The position numbers were made by a program, and so were the translations under genes. Positions 1 through 12,637 of a stretch of 64,000 nucleotides of DNA are shown piece after piece (the first letter of the stretch is position 1; every line of letters starts with the position of its first letter). The DNA is from Bradysia coprophila (Eukaryota > Arthropoda > Insecta > Diptera > Sciaridae), in contig NW_023503302.1 of NCBI RefSeq assembly GCF_014529535.1, positions 550,062 through 614,061 on the forward strand, written 5' to 3'. A model generated the notes under the pieces. The model did not search any database. It worked only from the letters and a program-made list of their open reading frames with translations, and was not told the DNA's origin.

Positions 1-1431
1 CTAATGTCATCTTCATTCTAACAAAGTTGTCAATGTTAATCGGGAGAAATTCTACTTTACTATACGGTTGCAATCACGTTGAGTGGTTCTTGTGTTTAGA
101 AAATGTTGTGGAAATTTCATAACATAATAATGCGGGGACAGGTCGTACAAAAATCATAAATTATGTTTTGTATACACTTTGTTTCGTCTCCTGCAGTAAA
201 AATAATAATAAAAAAAGAAAGAAATAATCCGCCAGCGTGTTCTTACCAGGAAACGTGTACTTTATACAAATGATTTATGACCAGTGGTTCTATAATTCGG
301 TTTATTTCTCGATTTTATCCAATTACATTGTCCGAGATGCTTTTAGTTTTATTATTTAGTTTAGTTCTTGCGTAAAATTATTAAGTCTCCCACTACCGTT
401 CGCTTGAACTCCACTACACACACCCTACGAATATAAAACAAAATAAAATTTGATAGCAAAAGTATAGTTAACTCTAAATACTTAAGCGAGTACTGTTGTT
501 AAAATGTTACATATAGAAATAGCGAGATATCCAACTAACTGAATCGATTTGCCTTATATTTCACCTTTCACTTGCTAGGATGCCTTTATATCAGAACCTA
601 TTTTGAGAATTTTCAAAAACTTCAACATCAAAATACGTTAAGGACTTCTCAAAGTATTGCGAAAATGAATCCTCTACCATAGGATTTCACTGGAAAGAGA
701 TGAAATGGTGGCGCAAATTATTGTTACAACATGTCTGGTTTCCCTTCCATGTAATTTTGTGGTTTCCTTTGATAGGTAGCTCCACCATGCCGACTATAAA
801 CAACGTCTGGTTTCTCGTGTAATTTTAGGTTTTCATTCAACTATAAAAGGTGAAATATAAAGTAGTACGATGAAGATGTTAAAATAGATCCACTTAAATA
901 ATGTTTCCAACATCTTTAGATCTGAATACGTTTAAAATTGTGCATAGAAAGTAAAGGAATATTAGCGTATGTCGTAGTATAATCGTATTTCTAAAAAACA
1001 GTTGCAAGGAATCTCTATAAAAATTTCATAATAAGTAATAAGTAAAAGTGTATACTAACACCATTGATTACTATACGCTTCTATTTAAAAAAAAATCGAA
1101 AACAAAATGTCATTGTTCCATAAAAAAACTAATTGTAAAAAAACTTTCTGCCCAATCAGACAAATGTTTTAATTAAATTAATTAAATAGAAAACAGTTCA
1201 CACCATCAGTGCGCTTTTTAATTTAAAATAGCATGTACTGTAGGCTATCTATTGTTGGGAACAGAGAACTATACTTGAGAGGCGACATGGTGCTGCTGAT
1301 GATCATTAGCACCCAAAAATGCCATCTCTCGAGTTGGGAAGTTAATGCCAACTGTCATTTTATTCGATGTGTGATGATACCAAATTTTCATAAAAAATAG
1401 TTTTGGGTAAAACATTTTAGCAAATTTTCTT

Positions 1432-1507
1432 GAATTTTCCACGTTTTCCTATATTTTTCAATATTTTCCTTAAACTTGGGAAAATGTAGGAAAAATCGTG
1501 AAAATTT
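1432..1507. repeat. Short imperfect inverted repeat
   Basis: Arms at 1432-1458 and 1480-1507 are near reverse complements (left core TTTTCCACGTTTTCCTA, right core TAGGAAAAATCGTGAAAA) around a ~20 bp loop. It looks like the remains of a small foldback or MITE; no target duplication is clear. Confidence 0.5.
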
Positions 1508-1847
1508 AACATATGGGAAAAAATGTTCACAAAAACAGTCCTTACCTCAAAAGGTGCAAAGATGCAAAGGTGATTTTTTTATGAAAAGGTATATGTGGTC
1601 CACGCACAGCCGACAGTAAAATACAGCCTTTAGTTAAACCAACGTTTTGAAATCAAAACAAATCTCAGAAATCAACATTTGAACGGTTTTGAACAAATTT
1701 CGAAATTAGCCACCATTTTGACAGAACCTTGGGTTAATCAAAGTCTTGCATAATGAGGTTGCGCATTCCTACATTTGTCCCTGGGCTAGGAACGCAAGGA
1801 TCCAATGAATGTATAAAAACTGGCATGGTCTATACGCCAGGGAAGAC

Positions 1848-1896
1848 AAAACGCACTCATTTTTATATTATTTTAACATAAATTGTGAGTGCGTTT
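1848..1896. repeat. Hairpin, 11 bp arms
   Basis: AAACGCACTCA at 1848 is matched exactly by TGAGTGCGTTT ending at 1896, with an A+T-rich loop between. It sits just left of a larger inverted repeat (1913-2218). Function unknown. Confidence 0.55.
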
Positions 1897-1912
1897 AAAA
1901 TGGAATCGACCA

Positions 1913-2218
1913 GGGCCTATTTTTAGAAATTTTTGTGGAAGTTTTTTCCAAAATTTCCATAAAAATGGCCAATAATTTCCAAAAACTGCGAACGTCCAAA
2001 AATTTTTTTTTTCACCATTTCGAACGGTTTTAAATGATTAATTTGAAAGATGAGAGCGTCAATAATCAAACATAAATCATTGAGAGCCGGCTAAAACATA
2101 AGGCTGAGCTCCAGAGTTGCCAAAACAGTTCTAAATTATGGAAAAATTAGGTTTTTGGACGTTCGCAGTTTTTGGAAATTTTTGCCAATTTTTTTGGAAA
2201 TTTTGGCTATGTTGGCCC
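1913..2218. mobile_element. Foldback/MITE-like inverted repeat
   Basis: The element begins GGGCC and ends GGCCC. Inner arms at 1967-2003 and 2149-2186 are close reverse complements that share the core ACTGCGAACGTCCAAAAA and its complement. Outer arms are A/T-rich and more diverged. There is no coding capacity and no confident target duplication, so the superfamily is open. Confidence 0.5.
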
Positions 2219-4466
2219 GTTGCTAGCTAAAATTATTTTAAATTTTCATTACACTCTCGTCGTTCATATAACCAAAACCAAAATATTATCACCAAAAGTT
2301 TCAGAAATCAAGCAATCATAACGAAAAGAATATAGAAAAATAAAACGGAAAAACAGGGTAAAAACAACAAAAAAAAAAAAAAACAACAACTAAAGAACAA
2401 ATCGATTCGCTGCCTTTTGTATGAGAGTCGTATTTTCATTTTTCATTTTAATTCCATTTAACCATCAAAGACTATTTTTATCTATAATGAAAATGTAATA
2501 TTTATTCTCTGATCCACCTATAAAATATCTCGAATATCAAAAACAACAAACTAGAAAAATGAAGAAAAGAATCATTGTAATTTTAACCTAAAAAAGAAAA
2601 AAAAAAGAAGAAAAATATCAAAAATTAATTTGTTATAATTAAAGAATAAAGAAGAAAGGAAAAAAAATGTATAATGCCATATCATGTAAACTGTAAATGT
2701 AAATTATCGGATACACTTAATAATAAGTAAAAGGAAATTCTTTTGATTGCATGTGGCAAGTTCCATGTAGCGTGCCCGTCCTATTCTTCCTGTATAAAAT
2801 GAAATTCATTTTACTTTTACTTAAACAATCTCTCAAAGTCAAAAGTTTCGGTTGTTATTTATTTATGTATTTGCTTTAATTGACCTATAAAACGTTACAA
2901 ATCTGTTACGAGCTTTCCGTAGTAGATTTTGATGAATGAAGAATTGTTTTTATTTAGAAAAATGGTTGGCTGTAATAAGAAAAAATTCTTTTAATAGCAG
3001 ATACATTATGTCCGTATATGCTTCCAAATTTTTATTTTGACGAGATCGGAGGTTATAGTTAATTTGGAAGCACGTACGTACCGTGCTTTACGTGATTAAA
3101 CAATGTAAATGCTAATATCATATGAGCAGAGCGACATTTACATTGCTGTACCACATAAAAGCTTTGACGTTCAAAGGCTAAACGAATTGAACATTTATAA
3201 TCTCGTTAATTAGTGTTCGTTTCGAATTTAATTTGATTTGAACATTTTTTAAATCTGCAAAATTTATTCGTTCAAACTAAAATTGTATTTATGAAGAATA
3301 TCATGTATCATGAGCATCCATTAGGCACCATGATTTCATTCGGTAAGGGTTTGTAAAATTTAGTAATAATTCTCGACATGAAACTGATGCTGGTTGTAAA
3401 TTAACAATTTTTGTCACCCAGCTCCCACAAAACACTCTATACGGTTTTACCACACGCGTGTGATTATATGGTACACGTATATAGGCGTATATAGTATTTA
3501 TATGAGTGGCCCAGCTGGTAAACAAAGTGTAGCAAACTTGAATTCAAATTTGGTCGACATTAGACGTATAAATAGAATTTGTATCATTTTCCATCAGTGA
3601 GATGTCGTATTTCGGAATTTTCATAATTCATTAAAACGTTTGCAATAATATAATAATATAGTACCGACTTTGACATCATAGTACTGCATTAATCCACGCA
3701 ATTTAGTGGCGAATTCGTAGAGCTTTTCTCTCTTTCGTTCTTGTATGTCAGTTCGTTTTTTGAAATGAAGACAAAAATTAATTTTTATGGACCAAAATGT
3801 TTAAAAAAGTGTGTAGAATCGAAAAGCATTAACATATTGAGTAAAGATATTGAGTAATTTTATTATTCTGTTAATGCCATTTGATTCTGATTGACTTATT
3901 TTTAAGTTTTGGTCCAAAAAAGTGAAGAAAACGACCTTCTCAAGAAAGTGCTTCATTCCATACAAAATCAAGAAAATAAAAATTTACATTTAAGAACAAA
4001 AGAGAGAAAACCTCAACCTGACATAGGCGATTTCGGCACTAATTCAATTTAAATAAAAGATATTTCGAAACCGTATACGGACGAAAGATGGTCTCTAATT
4101 AATTCTTTTCTAAACGAATGCTGAAAGACTTTTTCATGAAATGACAAGTTTCTAAGTCCGAGTCGGAGACGAGGTCTGGAATAACATACGTAAGGGCTTG
4201 CTCGTCACATAGGTAGGTGATAAAAAGTTTCGGAAAAAATACGAAATTTAGTTGTTTCAATATCGGGATGTAATAATATAAGTTGAAGATGAAATTATAC
4301 ATTTTTATGTGTAGAAAGAGTGTTCGTTAGATTGTTGCTGAATATGATTAATGTTTTGAACTTGCGGTAGATAAAAGAGCTTTTTCCCAGGAATTAGCTT
4401 ATGCTTGAACTAAACTGCTTTTTCCAACACTGCGAACATTCATCGTGTATTACGCAGAGTGTCTGA

Positions 4467-4493
4467 GTATCAGTGGTAAGTTACCACTGATAC
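4467..4493. repeat. Perfect 13 bp-arm palindrome
   Basis: GTATCAGTGGTAA, one G, then the exact reverse complement TTACCACTGATAC. A third partial copy (AGTGGTAAC) follows. It could be the fused tips of a mostly deleted transposon; nothing else supports a function. Confidence 0.6.
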
Positions 4494-7211
4494 AAGTGGT
4501 AACAGTTCACCGGGACTATTAACTTCCGGTCAAAGTATTAACTCCATTATTCTAACACTTTCGGTCATATATTGTGATAACGTATAACGGTTATTAAAAT
4601 CCATGTTACCGAGTGAAGTAATAATAAATTTGTTTGTGAGCAGTTTCGTTTACACAAATCTGAAACGACGTCATAATTCACTGAAGCCCAATAATGTTTT
4701 GGAATACGCTTAAATATGCATTTGTGATAAATATGAGCATTGAGCGTGAACTGAAGAACACATAAATGAAATTATTATCAAAATCAAGAGAAGTGATTTG
4801 TGAGGGCTTATAACCTGGCAATTGAATATTTAAACATAAATTCAAATTCAAATAAATGGGTGGTATTCAATGGAAAGTTGAACTATAAACAATTATTTGA
4901 AATTTAAACCGAACATGATTTCCTTTTATTATATTTGAGGGAAACGATAAATTGTTTCTCGTTTTTTTATTGTGCAAACTTTTGACGAAGTTTCCCCAAG
5001 AATATTTATTGAATTGCCTACTGTAACATCGAGTGACTTCAAGCTATTTCAATTGAATGACAGGCCATATGATACCAATGTCAATCGATATTATTGAGTT
5101 TTAAAAGGTTCAAAAATGTGCCTCCATAAAAAAAAATTCCGAATACAAGTTGCCGTTGTTGTTGTTGATGTTTTTTATTCACAAAGATAAGATTTAAACA
5201 TAAATTTATACGCTCGGTGGAAGAAACAAATATAAACTTTTCAAAAAGAGCCATAAAAAATCGTCTAAAATTTATATTGTATAAATTGAAAGTAAAGAAA
5301 ATTTATTGACATGCATTTAAAATTCTTGATATAGTTTGCAGGTGAGTTTCGTTTCGTCTATAAAACTTTTCCTGATATATACACCATACAAGCCATAAAA
5401 GGAAACCATCCAAATATAAATATTAATGTTAAATGGCGAGTTAATGGCAAAATTTAAGAGAAGATGGTGGTTATTTTAAAGAAATAATCACTAACCGTTA
5501 AAACCCTTTGAACTTTGTTAGAGGTTGAATAACTGCTGAAGTTACCGAGGCCAGAACACTCAATTATTATAAAGGTAAATTTTATTTTATCTTACATCTC
5601 AAGGGAAATCAGGCCCATAGGCATCAGAACACTATATGTACATCCGTATTCTTTTTAACGTTTTACGGAAAATAATTTGCCGCCAAAAAAAATCTTTGGA
5701 AATTTTGGAAATTAGAAAATTATTTGACCATAAAATTCTCAAAGTTGAAGAAAATACACAAAAAAATCAGAAAACTAAAAAAAAAACATGAAAATCCAAG
5801 GAAATTCCCAAAACGTAAAAAGGAAATCCTTAAAGTCAATGAAAATCCAGCAATAACGGTTAAGTTATACAAAAACCCTTGGAAAATCATTCGTGACAAA
5901 CTTCACACTTGTTTGAAATTCAATTTTACCACTTACAAAATTCGATTGTAAATTAGACCATTTTTTGCCAATTATTTTTTTTACAAATCTTATTCAACGA
6001 AATTGATCTTGGCATTTCTCTCAATGTCAAAACCAAATTGTTATCGCCTGGCTTACAGAAATCCGAACTAATTTAATGAATGGTGTATATATGAATCCAA
6101 ATAGTTCCAACAACAGAAGAAACGGAGTATTCCTCTTACACATGATATTTGATGTCATAATGCAGCAAGAATCGAACAATGTTGATGAAATTTTGAAAAT
6201 TCTCAAAACATAATAACAAAAAGAAACATAAATGATCTCGAGCAAGTGAAAGCCATTGAAACGTTTTCTAATTTATGAAAGCTAACCGTTTTTCCTCATA
6301 AAATGTTCACTTCAATATTAAATTTATGATGAGCTGAATAAAAACTAAAAAATAAAATAAAATGAAAATGAAAACGTTAAGTGTAATCAAAGGAATTAAA
6401 CTATAGTAAGCAATATAAATATATTATATGAATGTTAAACATTATTACCTAAAAGTATTTTTTTTAATGTAAAATGTTAAGAAACCTTATATAGAAAAAT
6501 GAATTATGAATGTATAGTGAAGAAATCTAATGAGAAAATCTACAAAATAAATTGAATGAATAGAAAATTGAAAATTTATATTAGTTTCTAGGAAAAATAA
6601 ACTGAAAGATTACATAAATACAAAATTAATTACTGTTTTTATGTAAAACAAAAATTTCTTCAAAGGGCAAAATCTTTTATTTAATAAAATGGAAAAAAAG
6701 TAAATGACTCATCCTTTCGTCTTTTATTCTATTGCTATTCAATTCAGTGCAGAAGTAATACTTGCAAACGATAAACGAGAACCGTATTCGCAGTTCGTTG
6801 AATTCACACTCCTACTCTTGTATACACAAAACGTATTAAAACAAAGGAATACAATTTGTACGAGAAATTACACTTCTAATTCGAAGTATTTGGATGTAAA
6901 GGCCACGTAGCGCGAATTTGGTTGTCATTTCAAAGGTATAATAGAACTAGGTCCCACCTGTTGGGTGGGTCAGATCCCTTGACTGTTTGTCAAGTAGTAT
7001 TTCTCAATAGTATTTTTGTTGGCAATGATTTCTTGATTTATTTCAATGAGATGTAATTCAGATCGTTTTAACAAAGAGTAGAAAAGGCTTCTTTTGTGAA
7101 CTACTCCCAGATGGTTTAACCGATACCACCCATTTTCGCAATTTCTGAAAGAACAGGTTAAGACACTTCTGAGTTGATCACAAAGGCGGTGACACGCAGA
7201 TGCTTTTTATT

Positions 7212-7307
7212 GAACAGACTCATTACAGATTGTTTGAAATGTCAACCTGATAAAAACTTTTTTTTTCTTCAAGTTGACATTTCAAACAAACTGTAATGAA
7301 TGAGTTC
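7212..7307. mobile_element. Nested hairpin element with ~39 bp arms
   Basis: Arms 7212-7250 and 7269-7307 share the core TTTGAAATGTCAAC and its complement GTTGACATTTCAAA, separated by a T-rich loop of about 18 bp. It interrupts the Helentron-like element and abuts, sharing GTTC with, the next MITE. Confidence 0.6.
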
Positions 7308-7529
7308 AACCAACGCACTGCTCCTAGCATGAACACTACTTTGACAAACGTCGAATTTGGAGGCTTTTGTGATGAGAGCTACCGCTTAAGATTGATTGTA
7401 TTGTGTGTTTGAACTCACACAACTAAAACAAGTCACCTATCTTCACGAAAGAAACGCAGTGCCTACTGTGACTTCATCAGCCTCCAAATATTTCTTATGT
7501 TCATGCTAGGAGCAGTGCGTTGGTTCAAC
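7304..7529. mobile_element. Nested MITE with 31 bp terminal inverted repeats
   Basis: The 31 bp ends (7304-7334 and 7499-7529) are inverted copies with one or two mismatches; their core is CGCACTGCTCCTAGCATG. The repeat extends inward as GGAGGC/GCCTCC. No coding capacity. I cannot define a target duplication, perhaps because its left flank is the neighbouring hairpin. Confidence 0.7.
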
Positions 7530-8325
7530 AAAATGTATCTATTTGTCAAAATGACACATGTTTTCAATTAGACTTAAACTCGTGTGACTTTACACTCGTT
7601 AATTTTTGTTCTATTTATTCGGTTTTGTTTACAAGGCAAAGTCACATAACAAGAAAAATACTATTGAAATAGATCCAAAAATTCTGTTAGCAACATGAGC
7701 TTGTTCGTTAGACCAACATAATCTATCTTAGAACCACACCTCAGGAATTAATTCCATTCTCCATCAAACATTATTTTAAAAATCGGTTGATAATTACTAC
7801 AGTTGCCGTGTTAACAAAAAGCAGAAAAGGCTTCTTTCGAGATCTACTCCCAGATGGTTGAACCGATACCACCCATTTTCGAACTTGACCTGGGGATTTC
7901 AATACTTCGTCGAATAAAAAAAAGTTTTTGAAAATCGGTTGAACTTTGCTCCAGTTATCGTGTTAACAAAGGACACAAAATTTTAACATTTAACGTTTTT
8001 TCATCACATTTCCATACATTTTTAATCATAGTGAACGTGTTACGTACGTACGGTGTATTTTCTTTTGTAAAACCCATGACTTAAAGTCAAAAGAATAAGC
8101 CATTCGTGAAATAGCTACTTACTTAAGAAGATTGCGAATGGGTGTATAGAGCAGAAGAAGTGAGATTCCCAATAAGGGTCGTGTATTCATTCAGGCACGT
8201 GCTAGGATCAAAACTAACACGTGCGTAAATGGTTGTTTGTGCAGCGGTCGTATTTGTTTTTTTCAGATTCCTCTTAGATTTGCCCTTACTGTCTTCTAAT
8301 TGTCTTAATTGAAAATCGTACTGAT

Positions 8326-8511
8326 CACGGCAGAGTAAAGATAACCAGGCAGTAGTGGACGTTTGACAAGGGACCTGAATAATCTTGTAGCCCTATTTTT
8401 TTGCGAATAAAATTTTTCAATTTATGTCAGTGTTCATTTGAGTTCATTTTCATCCAGTGTATTAGGTTTCGAAAATGAACCGCTCCTGCCTGGTTTATTT
8501 TACTCTGCCGT
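8326..8511. mobile_element. hAT-like MITE with 8 bp duplication
   Basis: The 186 bp element has ends CACGGCAGAGTAAA... and ...TTTACTCTGCCGT, with the inverted repeat continuing through CCAGGCAG. It is flanked by the direct repeat GTACTGAT (8318-8325 and 8512-8519). An 8 bp target duplication with CA-starting ends fits the hAT superfamily. The last G could be assigned to element or flank, so 7 bp is the alternative. A related short remnant lies at 26113-26148. Confidence 0.7.
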
Positions 8512-8519
8512 GTACTGAT

Positions 8520-10424
8520 GGTAGTGCAATTTTTTTTTGCTCAAAACTTAGGAGTTTTAAGACCTTGTGTCCCTCATACCCCATCATTACATATTAGTTT
8601 TTTCTATAACTTACAGATTTTTGCTAGTGTCTTCACAGCACTTAGTTTAAGAGAAGAAAAACCCTTCAAAGCAGTTCCTGGTACATTCTTGAACGTTAAT
8701 GCTCGAGTACTTTCTTCAACATAAATGCAAACTAACAGACTACTTTGTATGTTGTTTAACCTAAAAAGTAGTGTACCTTTTTGCACCCGGTGCGAGTATT
8801 CTTAGTGTCTTTAAGTACAGGTCAATTGCAATAAATAGTTGAAAATCAAAGTATAAATTTGATCTGATAATTAGTATCACTTCCCCCTTCCAATAGTTTT
8901 GCTCATTGTGATACAAGGACACAAAACTATTGTGACCTGTATGTTGTTCCACACCATTCTACAACAATGGTTTCTCAAACATTCAAAAGGTGTATAAAAA
9001 CCAAGTTTGGTATACCCAGGGAGTAAGATAAAAATATTTCGTCACTTTGGCATTGACGAATGATAAATACGTTATAAATATATATCATCATTTCTTGAAG
9101 ATATCCAGATTTATACACACCAAACACAGGATGATTCGTAATTTTAACTAAACAAGGTTAGTGTGCTGTTGTTGTCTTTTGGAGTACGAAATTTTGCATA
9201 ACAGTTGGAAATTTCAATGCGCACACATCCCTTTACAAATACTTCTAAATCTGCTGAAACATTTAGCGAATGAGAGGTTTCCAGCTCGAGCTGGCCGGAG
9301 GCGAGTGCTGGAATCGAATTCGCTAAAATGGCCTTTTAGCATAAGGTAGGAACAATGTTTTTCCTAAACGACGTAGGAAATATGCTCAATCCTCGCATTT
9401 GGGAAAGTCCTGTGACGAAGCACAGAGACTAGCATCGGAAAACAGTAGAGGCTGCAAATATAAAAACCAACCCTCGTAGCGACTCGTCTCTCTCATACAA
9501 ATTTCTCTTTTGGTCTTATGTCAAATTTAACAGTTTAACAAAAGGAAAATTTGAACTAGGTTTCTTTCGTGTTGCTATGTGGAGCTGGAGTTAGACTTTT
9601 GATTCTATGAGAAGAATCGACAAAAATTACATGCTGATAAGAAGCGCCACATTTGTTTTTTGTACAATTTTTTTTAAATATCTCTTCCTACGAAAATCTT
9701 CATTAAACCCCCAACAATTTATATATATATGCGGTGCGTACACCCTGTGCGAATGCTTCATTTTTTTTTTGTAATAATCCAGTCGTTATTTAAAAAATTT
9801 ACGTTTTTATGATATTACATGAACATGGGTATGACATTATTAAAAAGCATTCTAAAAAAAAACTTTTTCGAAAGTTTTGAGAGTGTGCTTGTTTAAAAAA
9901 ATTAAGCTGTCAAGCAAATAAAATTATGACCAAATAATGAGCGGTGAGGGTGAATTTTCTTCTTTCTTTTTTTAAAACCTAGGTACGGTTTAGGTATGCA
10001 AAGTGTTTCGTATAAATAGATAGGAATCGTCAATCACAGAGAATAAATTAATTGTAATCTGGACCGTTATCAGGATAAATCTTGAGAATGATAGCAACGT
10101 AAGTATAGTCTAGTGAAGCATATCATTAAAACTTATTGTTGTTTGTATCTGTAAACTTGTCAGTGACATTTTTTTGTCTATGCAAGGACAGCCGAAACGA
10201 AATGAAGCCCCTGCTTTTTAACATGTTTTTCCTATAATGCTTTTTTGAAAAATTGATGGTTCTGTGGCAAATGCAGCTGATAGCGCATTGATGCTGAATA
10301 GAGATTATTGTTTAGACCTATTTTTAATCCTGGAAGGGCTTATATTTTTTTTTAATTTTTGGCGAAGATTAAAAATCTAATCCAGAAAGAATTACTTTTT
10401 GTAATTAATCCTCTCGTACCTCGG
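8520..10424. other. No gene seen
   Basis: Only short unconvincing reading frames of about 60-68 codons occur here, overlapping on both strands. I see no conserved protein, RNA gene or well-formed repeat in this stretch. Confidence 0.5.
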
Positions 10425-10578
10425 AATTCACGCCGTAAGTGCGGTCGAAATTCAAAATCTTTCTCACGCAAGTCTTTCTAACGCAGCGTCATTTTCATAC
10501 ACGGAAGCGTTGAAATGTATTTTTCGGTTCACTTTTTCATTGCCTCGTTGAAATTCAAATTCAAATTTTAGGCACACC
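10425..10578 (+). mobile_element. MITE family copy A, right end lost
   Basis: This starts AATTCACGCCGTAAGTGCGG and matches the sequence at 46632-46794 over almost its whole length, in the same orientation (shared blocks include AATCTTTCTCACGCAAG and TTCTAACGCAGCGTCA). The right terminal inverted repeat, present in the other copy, is missing here. The 66-codon minus-strand frame that covers it is a product of the repeat and not a gene. Confidence 0.7.
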
Positions 10579-10935
10579 TTTTGAAAGTAGACCTCTCGGT
10601 CCTCGGAAGTTGTAATCCAATTTTGTATCGGTGAGGAAATGCACGGAATTTTAAACACCGACACATTATCTGTTTAATCGTTTTACTGAGTTTTTGATTT
10701 CTCCATATAGATCATAACGTAACCTCACTTAAGTTTCGTTAAATGTTTCGTTCATTCATTCATTTGTATGAGATTTTTTTTTACGTGGATGGCATTTCAA
10801 ACGACCTTGCAGATGATCTATAAAAATACATGCAAAATTCAGAAAAAGTCAGTAAAGCACAAAACAGAAAATGTGTCAATTTTCAAAATTCCGTGCGTGT
10901 ATACCGAGTAAAACTTCATAAAACTATACCACATA

Positions 10936-11327
10936 AGGTAACTGATTGAAAGTTGACTTAATTTGACAAATCTCAACTTTGAACTTGAATTTCTCAGCGA
11001 TTTTGGAACTATGTTACATGGAACCACTTTTATTTTAAAGATTTATCTTTTGTTTACTTAATTAATATAAATTTTATTAATTATTGCCGATTTCGTCTAA
11101 CAAAGTTAATGAATTAATAAAAATGCAGAGTTGACCTATATGAATCGTGAGTGGTCCTATTTCACATTTAAACACATTGAATCGTGAGTTGTCCTATCTA
11201 TACAAAAGTCATAGAACATATCACGATTTATTGAGTGTTGAGTTGAGCGATAATTTTTTCTCCACACCAATTTACACGGACAACTTAAGATCACTTTTTC
11301 ACTAGGTCAGCTTTCAATCAGTTACCT
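10936..11327. mobile_element. TA-flanked MITE
   Basis: The ends AGGTAACTGATTGAAAG and CTTTCAATCAGTTACCT are exact inverted repeats, each flanked by TA (10934-10935, 11328-11329). A TA duplication points to the Tc1/mariner group. The middle contains two copies of a GAATCGTGAGT-GTCCTAT segment (about 11143 and 11179). The end motif AGGTAACT resembles that of the nested element at 14413-14788. Confidence 0.65.
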
Positions 11328-12439
11328 TATATAAGAATAGAGAACTGTGGCAGATAATGTGACAAACAAAGCTACTTGCCACCCACAGGTGAAATTTTCA
11401 ACTTTTTTTTGTCAGTAACACTCGAACATGGGACTGATATTTTAGTTTGCCTCAAGCGTATTGAAGTGATATTGAAATGTAAAAAATCGATGTTGAGTTG
11501 AGATTGATACCGATACCGAACAAAGTGCAAAGAGTCCGAACATGTATCGCAGAGTGGTTGGTGGTTGTATGATCAAAAAATCTGAATGTAGAATTAAAAG
11601 CGATGTTATCCTCCCATTTGGTTCTGAACTGACGATTTTCTCTCGAAATTTAACAAACAAATAAAATTTGAGCTCGTTCATTGAATATTTTTGTTTAGTT
11701 CAATGGCGTCTTTAAGCAACTACGACAGTTGTCGCTATGTACACACATAATCATTGCTCTGAGGAACTTATATTCCATAATAAAGTTGCAAATCAGCACA
11801 GTAAGTACTTCAATAGTAGTTTCTGGTATACACACGCTGCATGTTTGTATAAAATGCCTTGAAATGCACACTCACGTACATTATACACTAAAAATGTTTT
11901 GAGTAAGCAAATATATTATCTGCCATCACTAAAAAGTACTTTAGCGTAACTTTTTCAAAAGTTCAGAAAGTATGCTCGTTTAAAAAATTAGGCTGTCAAG
12001 CAAAGAAAATTACGAGCAAATACGGAGGTAAGGGTAAACATCTGTACGACATGGTTTAGTAAATAAAAAGTACTTTTTTGTAATAAATATACACAGTAAC
12101 AGTACTGTATAACAGCATTGCTATGTTTAACACTCAGAAATGTGTTTAGCAATCTCGCAGAAAATTTAGCTCGAAAATAGTCGTTTTCCGCTTGACTTTT
12201 TATCCATAGATGTAGAGTAGAGTGTGATGTGTTATGCGGAAAATAGAGTGAATAATTAATAGAATTGCAGTTTATGCATTAATTAGTTTAAAGAAATAAT
12301 TATTTAACAGAAAGAGTTATTTTAATGTAAATTTACAGAAAAAGAAAACATCGCAAAGAGGAAAGTGTGACGCAATTCGCTTGTAAAAAAATTACCATAA
12401 TATATAGGCAAATAGGCAAATAAACATATCGATCAAAGC

Positions 12440-12637
12440 CGCGTGTGGAAATGATGTTTTCTTCCCGGTATCCGAGTCAAAATTTCCCGGTAGCCAAAAA
12501 GCTAAAGGGAACTTCCCGGTACATACATTTCCCGGTGGGTTTGTTCGGCAGTGGTTTTATTTCCCGGTATCCGTAATTTTTGCCAAACGATTTCCCGGTA
12601 TCTAGGATACCGCGGATAGCGTGAATTTCCACACGCG
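12440..12637. mobile_element. MITE with 8-9 bp duplication and internal TTCCCGGT repeats
   Basis: The 198 bp element has exact inverted ends CGCGTGTGGAAAT and ATTTCCACACGCG, flanked by the direct repeat ATCAAAGC (12432-12439 and 12638-12645). If the outer base is shared, the duplication is 9 bp (GATCAAAGC). Eight bp suggests hAT, nine Mutator-like. Inside, the octamer TTCCCGGT occurs six times on the plus strand between about 12461 and 12600, a striking internal iteration for so short an element. Confidence 0.8.

Larger units (their letters stand above)
1..6946. other. Gene-free A+T-rich stretch
   Basis: No reading frame here has a recognisable protein sequence; the longest (about 75 codons) are lysine/asparagine-rich or random-looking, as expected in A+T-rich noncoding DNA. 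The stretch holds A- and T-tracts, degenerate GGAAA-type runs (about 5690-5890), and the hairpin-forming repeats listed separately. It may be intergenic or the intron of a gene whose exons lie outside the window. Confidence 0.6.
6947..8094 (-). mobile_element. Helentron/HINE-like element, copy 1
   Basis: Read on the minus strand, the element starts TCTTTTGACT at 8094. It ends with a short stem-loop (CCCACC, loop, GGTGGG) followed by CTAG at 6950-6947. A subterminal inverted copy of the start (TCCCTTGACTG on the plus strand) lies at 6975-6985. The flanking bases, in element orientation, are T and T. A T|T insertion site, subterminal inverted repeats and a 3' stem-loop before CTAG are the described structure of non-autonomous Helentrons such as Drosophila DINE-1. 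An internal segment is duplicated (about 7075-7140 and 7815-7880). Two smaller inverted-repeat elements are nested inside. No Rep/helicase coding is present. The family assignment is by structure only. Confidence 0.65.
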
